Source: Clostridiales bacterium (GTDB lineage Bacteria > Bacillota > Clostridia > Oscillospirales > Oscillospiraceae). From it: 10,327 nucleotides of DNA. This document shows, one piece after another, positions 8,037 through 10,327 of the stretch; positions within the stretch are counted from its first letter, which is position 1; the number at the start of each line of letters is the position of its first letter. The notes under the pieces were generated by a model. The model was not told where the DNA came from, made no database searches, and saw nothing but the letters and a program-made list of their open reading frames with translations. The stretch lies in the NCBI GenBank assembly GCA_004557075.1, contig SFEX01000042.1:1-10327 (forward strand). Direction: 5' to 3'. The translations under genes and the position numbers were made by a program.

Positions 8037-8315
8037 ATGTATGTGATATTGATTTACGATATAGCGGACGAAGGCGCTGGCGCACGGATATCGCGAAACA
8101 TATTTAAAATTTGCAAGCGATACCTTTCGCATGTGCAGAAATCCGTGTTTGAAGGAGAAATATCGGAGAGCCAGCTTGTGGAGCTTCGGCTTAGCATAAA
8201 GTCTTTCATAAGAACCGATTTGGATTCCGTCATCTTATTTACGGGCAACAATCCTAAATGGCTGAAAAAGCAATTCTGGGGGATTGAGGATGACGCGACG
8301 AGCAATATGCTTTAA
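8037..8315 (+). CDS. cas2: Cas2, adaptation complex subunit
   Basis: Cas2 dimerises and bridges two Cas1 dimers in the spacer integrase. The 92-residue protein begins MYVILIYDIADEGAG: the family's ferredoxin-like first strand with the conserved Asp8. It carries the characteristic helix-strand segment HVQKSVFEGEIS and a second strand DSVILFTG. ATG 8037 is chosen because it gives the family N-terminus and follows a G-rich SD (GGGGGGGAG, 8025-8033). A TTG at 8004 in the same frame would add 11 unrelated residues. It is the last cas gene, followed by a likely terminator and the array leader. Confidence 0.96.
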   Translation: MYVILIYDIADEGAGARISRNIFKICKRYLSHVQKSVFEGEISESQLVELRLSIKSFIRTDLDSVILFTGNNPKWLKKQFWGIEDDATSNML

Positions 8316-8348
8316 TCTAAGTCATGCGGTTCGGCGATGCGAAAGCGA

Positions 8349-8394
8349 GGCATGCATTGGAGGGAGCGCTTACCGATGTGCATGCCGCATTTTT
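8349..8394 (+). terminator. Likely intrinsic terminator after cas2
   Basis: GGCATGCA (8349-8356) and TGCATGCC (8379-8386) form a perfect 8-bp stem with a 22-base loop, followed by GCA and five T's (8390-8394). It lies 34 bases after the cas2 stop, where the cas operon would be expected to end before the array promoter. The loop is long for an intrinsic terminator, so confidence is moderate. Confidence 0.5.
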
Positions 8395-8406
8395 GCTTAA
8401 TTCAAA

Positions 8407-8454
8407 CGTCTGTCGACATTTCTCGCCGTAGTCATGGCGGGGCATCGACAGATG
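8407..8454 (+). repeat. Large inverted repeat overlapping the array promoter
   Basis: TCTGTCGA (8409-8416) and TCGACAGA (8445-8452) pair perfectly and extend outward by a C-G and a G-T pair. An inner stem pairs TCTCGCC (8421-8427) with GGCGGGG (8436-8442), using two G-T pairs, around an 8-base loop. No T-run follows, so it is not a terminator. The right arm contains the -35 box, so it could serve as an operator or as a DNA site for the integrase or a host factor. Confidence 0.55.
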
Positions 8455-8473
8455 ACAAAAAGCGTGATATAAT
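8445..8473 (+). promoter_or_regulatory. Probable sigma-70-type promoter of the CRISPR array
   Basis: TCGACA (8445-8450, five of six matches to the -35 consensus) is followed after exactly 17 bases by TATAAT (8468-8473, perfect -10). TGA just before the -10 makes an extended -10. Transcription would start near 8480, about 105 bases before the first repeat, and run into the array. Confidence 0.7.
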
Positions 8474-8614
8474 GATATAAAAGCTGTTGTGCGTCAGCGT
8501 AATCCTTCACTGATTGGTGTTTTTCGTCTCAGCGACAGAATCGACAGAGAAAGTACAAGAAACGCGGCATTTGCACTTAACAGCGTCTTAATCTCACCAT
8601 AGTGGATTGTAAAT

Positions 8615-8635
8615 TCACCATAGTGGATTGTAAAT
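8615..8635 (+). repeat. 21-bp partial repeat fused to the first repeat
   Basis: Directly after the first full repeat (8585-8614), with no spacer, repeat bases 10-30 occur again, starting TCACCATAG and ending TTGTAAAT. Only the first nine bases (GTCTTAATC) are missing. The next spacer follows normally at 8636. It is the leader-proximal unit of the array. Confidence 0.97.
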
Positions 8636-9494
8636 ACGAGATTGACGAGCGAGATGTAAAGATGGCGGCTTACGTCTTAATCTCACCATAGTGGATTGTA
8701 AATTAAACGCAGAAAGGAACAAACGATGAAATGGATTGGTCTTAATCTCACCATAGTGGATTGTAAATCCTCATGCATTAAAGCGCTATATTTCGCTGTT
8801 TTGTCTTAATCTCACCATAGTGGATTGTAAATAACTGGATGGTAAATATGTGCGACCGTCCACAACGGCGTCTTAATCTCACCATAGTGGATTGTAAATT
8901 TCTCATTTCTTTGATAATGCGGACGGCTTCGTAGGTCTTAATCTCACCATAGTGGATTGTAAATGTCGAAGGTTTAAGCACAGGAGGTAACGCTATGGAG
9001 TCTTAATCTCACCATAGTGGATTGTAAATGAATCAAATTGAAATGGCCGCAAAAATCGGAGTGTCGTCTTAATCTCACCATAGTGGATTGTAAATAAAGC
9101 TCATGCAGTATTCTACGGACGGTTCGTTTATCGTCTTAATCTCACCATAGTGGATTGTAAATACTTAGTAAGTGCGCTTACCGTGACTGTTATCTCTGGT
9201 CTTAATCTCACCATAGTGGATTGTAAATTTCGGCTTCCATCATAGAAGGATACGACTTATATACTCGTCTTAATCTCACCATAGTGGATTGTAAATTAAA
9301 TAGCCGCTAAATGCGCAAGCTGTAACGGAGTGGTCTTAATCTCACCATAGTGGATTGTAAATTAATGAATGACAACATGGACGATGAGTCGTTTAGGGGT
9401 CTTAATCTCACCATAGTGGATTGTAAATTTTGAGTTTGATAAGCTCAACACGGTGGAGGACTTTGTCTTAATCTCACCATAGTGGATTGTAAAT

Positions 9495-9531
9495 CAATTC
9501 TGAAAGTGAATTTCGAGCGGCTGCTGCTGGC
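9495..9531 (+). repeat. Duplicated spacer, first copy (spacer 14)
   Basis: This 37-bp spacer, starting CAATTCTGAAAG and ending GCTGCTGGC, is identical to the spacer at 9888-9924. The spacers on either side of the two copies differ. One reading frame gives NSESEFRAAAAG. Confidence 0.98.
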
Positions 9532-9887
9532 GTCTTAATCTCACCATAGTGGATTGTAAATATTGAGCTTGCGGACGTGATAATCCGCATTCTTGACGTC
9601 TTAATCTCACCATAGTGGATTGTAAATTATCGAGGAAAACGTTGTTTCCTTGCTGCCGTTGTGTCTTAATCTCACCATAGTGGATTGTAAATGTGCCGGA
9701 GGAGCTGCTGCCCTGAAGGGGCGCGTGTCTTAATCTCACCATAGTGGATTGTAAATGTGTAAACTATGGCATCAACGGCAAGCCGGAGCGCGTCTTAATC
9801 TCACCATAGTGGATTGTAAATCAAAAAACAGCCGAAAAATCAGCTATATATGATGACGTCTTAATCTCACCATAGTGGATTGTAAAT

Positions 9888-9924
9888 CAATTCTGAAAGT
9901 GAATTTCGAGCGGCTGCTGCTGGC
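9888..9924 (+). repeat. Duplicated spacer, second copy (spacer 20)
   Basis: Base-for-base identical to the spacer at 9495-9531, with five unrelated spacers between the two copies. Confidence 0.98.
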
Positions 9925-10183
9925 GTCTTAATCTCACCATAGTGGATTGTAAATATCAATTCTCGACTATCCGCGCTTCGAATTTCAACGTCTTAATCTC
10001 ACCATAGTGGATTGTAAATTGCAGCGGCAAAACTACGTTTGTACGCGAGAGCAGTCTTAATCTCACCATAGTGGATTGTAAATGTTATATGTATTAAAAC
10101 GCTGCTTATAATTATATTGTCTTAATCTCACCATAGTGGATTGTAAATATCTTCATGTAGAAGGTGAGCGTTCCCTCGACCAG

Positions 10184-10199
10184 GTCTTAATCTCACCAT
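10184..10199 (+). repeat. Truncated terminal repeat
   Basis: The first 16 bases of the repeat (GTCTTAATCTCACCAT) are perfect, then homology stops abruptly at 10200. This is a clean break, not the gradual point-mutation decay often seen in terminal repeats, and it coincides with the start of a possible insertion sequence. Confidence 0.95.
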
Positions 10200-10327
10200 T
10201 GCACTTGTCAACAAAAACTGGACACAGGAATGAGAGTTTTAGACTTGTAAAATCGTAAAGTTGTACTCTCATCACCGCCACCCTTGACATCGCTGTGAGA
10301 ATCGCAGGACAAGCGGTGCCGACGGCG
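10200..10327. mobile_element. Possible insertion-sequence end interrupting the array
   Basis: The 128 bases after the broken repeat begin TGCACTTGTCAACAAAAACT and continue GGACA. This starts with TG, as many element ends do, and contains a TGTC...GACA terminal-repeat-like block (10206-10224). ACTTGT recurs at 10203 and 10243, and an inverted pair ATGAGAGT...ACTCTCAT lies about 27 bases apart just inside. Multiple short repeats near the end recall IS21- or IS3-family termini, but I cannot assign the family. On the - strand one frame is open from the window edge to a stop at 10210-10208 (39 residues). It is too short and unrecognised to call a transposase. The array may simply end here with unrelated flanking DNA. 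Confidence 0.4.

Larger units (their letters stand above)
8395..8584 (+). promoter_or_regulatory. CRISPR leader
   Basis: This non-coding stretch separates the cas2 terminator from the first repeat and acts as leader. Orientation is supported by the repeat's 3' end (GGATTGTAAAT), which resembles the ATTGAAAC-type 3' end of typical I-B repeats, and by the damaged repeat at the opposite end. It holds an inverted repeat (8407-8454), a promoter (8445-8473) and several CGACAGA motifs. No open frame of note was seen. Confidence 0.75.
8585..10199 (+). CRISPR. CRISPR array, type I-B, 24 full repeats plus two partial repeats
   Basis: The repeat is 30 bp, starting GTCTTAATC and ending GGATTGTAAAT. All 24 full copies read as identical. 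They start at 8585, 8674, 8739, 8803, 8870, 8935, 9000, 9066, 9133, 9199, 9267, 9333, 9399, 9465, 9532, 9598, 9663, 9727, 9792, 9858, 9925, 9990, 10054 and 10119. A truncated repeat follows at 10184. The 24 spacers are 34-38 bp. Each repeat can form only a weak hairpin (CCA/TGG or CAC/GTG around the centre). The 3' end gives a crRNA 5' handle of about 8 bases, TTGTAAAT, if Cas6 cuts at the usual I-B site. Transcription on the + strand follows from the repeat ending and the upstream leader. The array is linked to a complete cas set with intact catalytic residues, so it is probably functional. Confidence 0.99.

Noticed and set aside
8508..8524. CAC...GTG followed by five T's in the leader, resembling a terminator
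   Set aside because: The stem is only about 3 bp and it lies between the likely promoter and the array, where termination would be counterproductive.
8571..8578. TTGCACTT near the first repeat also occurs at the truncated end (10199-10206)
   Set aside because: An eight-base match with different surroundings is likely chance and does not by itself show rearrangement.
8778..8981. Minus-strand open frame across the array with repeated TIHYGEIKT
   Set aside because: The repeated peptide is just the translated CRISPR repeat. The frame stays open by chance spacer lengths, and there is no start context or codon bias.
9494..9742. Second minus-strand open frame across the array
   Set aside because: Same artefact: it consists of translated repeats and spacers.

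Overview
The window holds an almost complete type I-B CRISPR-Cas locus, all on the + strand. The gene order is cas6 (5' end cut off by the window edge), cas8b1/cst1, cas7/cst2, cas5, cas3, cas4, cas1, cas2, then a leader and a CRISPR array of 24 full repeats. The Cst1-type large subunit (two CxxC pairs), the Cst2/DevR-like Cas7 and the short Cas4 place it in the 'Tneap' branch of I-B. The balanced base composition, heavy use of ATA and AGG codons, and strong AGGAGG ribosome binding sites suggest an anaerobic Clostridia-like Firmicute. That assignment is inference; no housekeeping gene is present to confirm it.

Layout. Positions 2-697 encode the crRNA-processing nuclease Cas6. Positions 690-4094 encode the Cascade backbone (Cas8, Cas7, Cas5), with overlapping or closely spaced genes. 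A textbook Shine-Dalgarno and in-frame ATG inside cas8 (2057-2072) predict a separately translated 111-residue C-terminal protein, the Cas11 small subunit. A perfect 9-bp hairpin lies between cas5 and cas3. Positions 4146-6434 encode a fused HD-nuclease/helicase Cas3. Positions 6442-8315 encode the adaptation module Cas4, Cas1 and Cas2. A likely terminator (8349-8394) follows cas2. Next comes a leader with a good promoter (-35 at 8445, extended -10 at 8465-8473) and several copies of a CGACAGA motif.

The array (8585-10199) has 30-bp repeats that are identical to one another and spacers of 34-38 bp. It has three irregularities. A 21-bp partial repeat is fused directly to the first repeat. One 37-bp spacer occurs twice, five spacers apart. 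The last repeat is cut after 16 bases, exactly where sequence resembling an insertion-sequence end begins (10200 onward). Several spacers translate to fragments typical of phage or mobile-element genes, including a MazG-like protein, a helix-turn-helix repressor and a P-loop ATPase.

How it works together. The array transcript is cut by Cas6 within each repeat. Cas5, Cas7, Cas8 and probably Cas11 assemble on each crRNA to form Cascade, which recruits Cas3 to unwind and degrade target DNA. Cas1, Cas2 and Cas4 add new spacers at the leader end. The overall system is a known type. The points of interest are the internal Cas11 start, the hairpin before cas3, the leader motifs and the rearrangements at both ends of the array.
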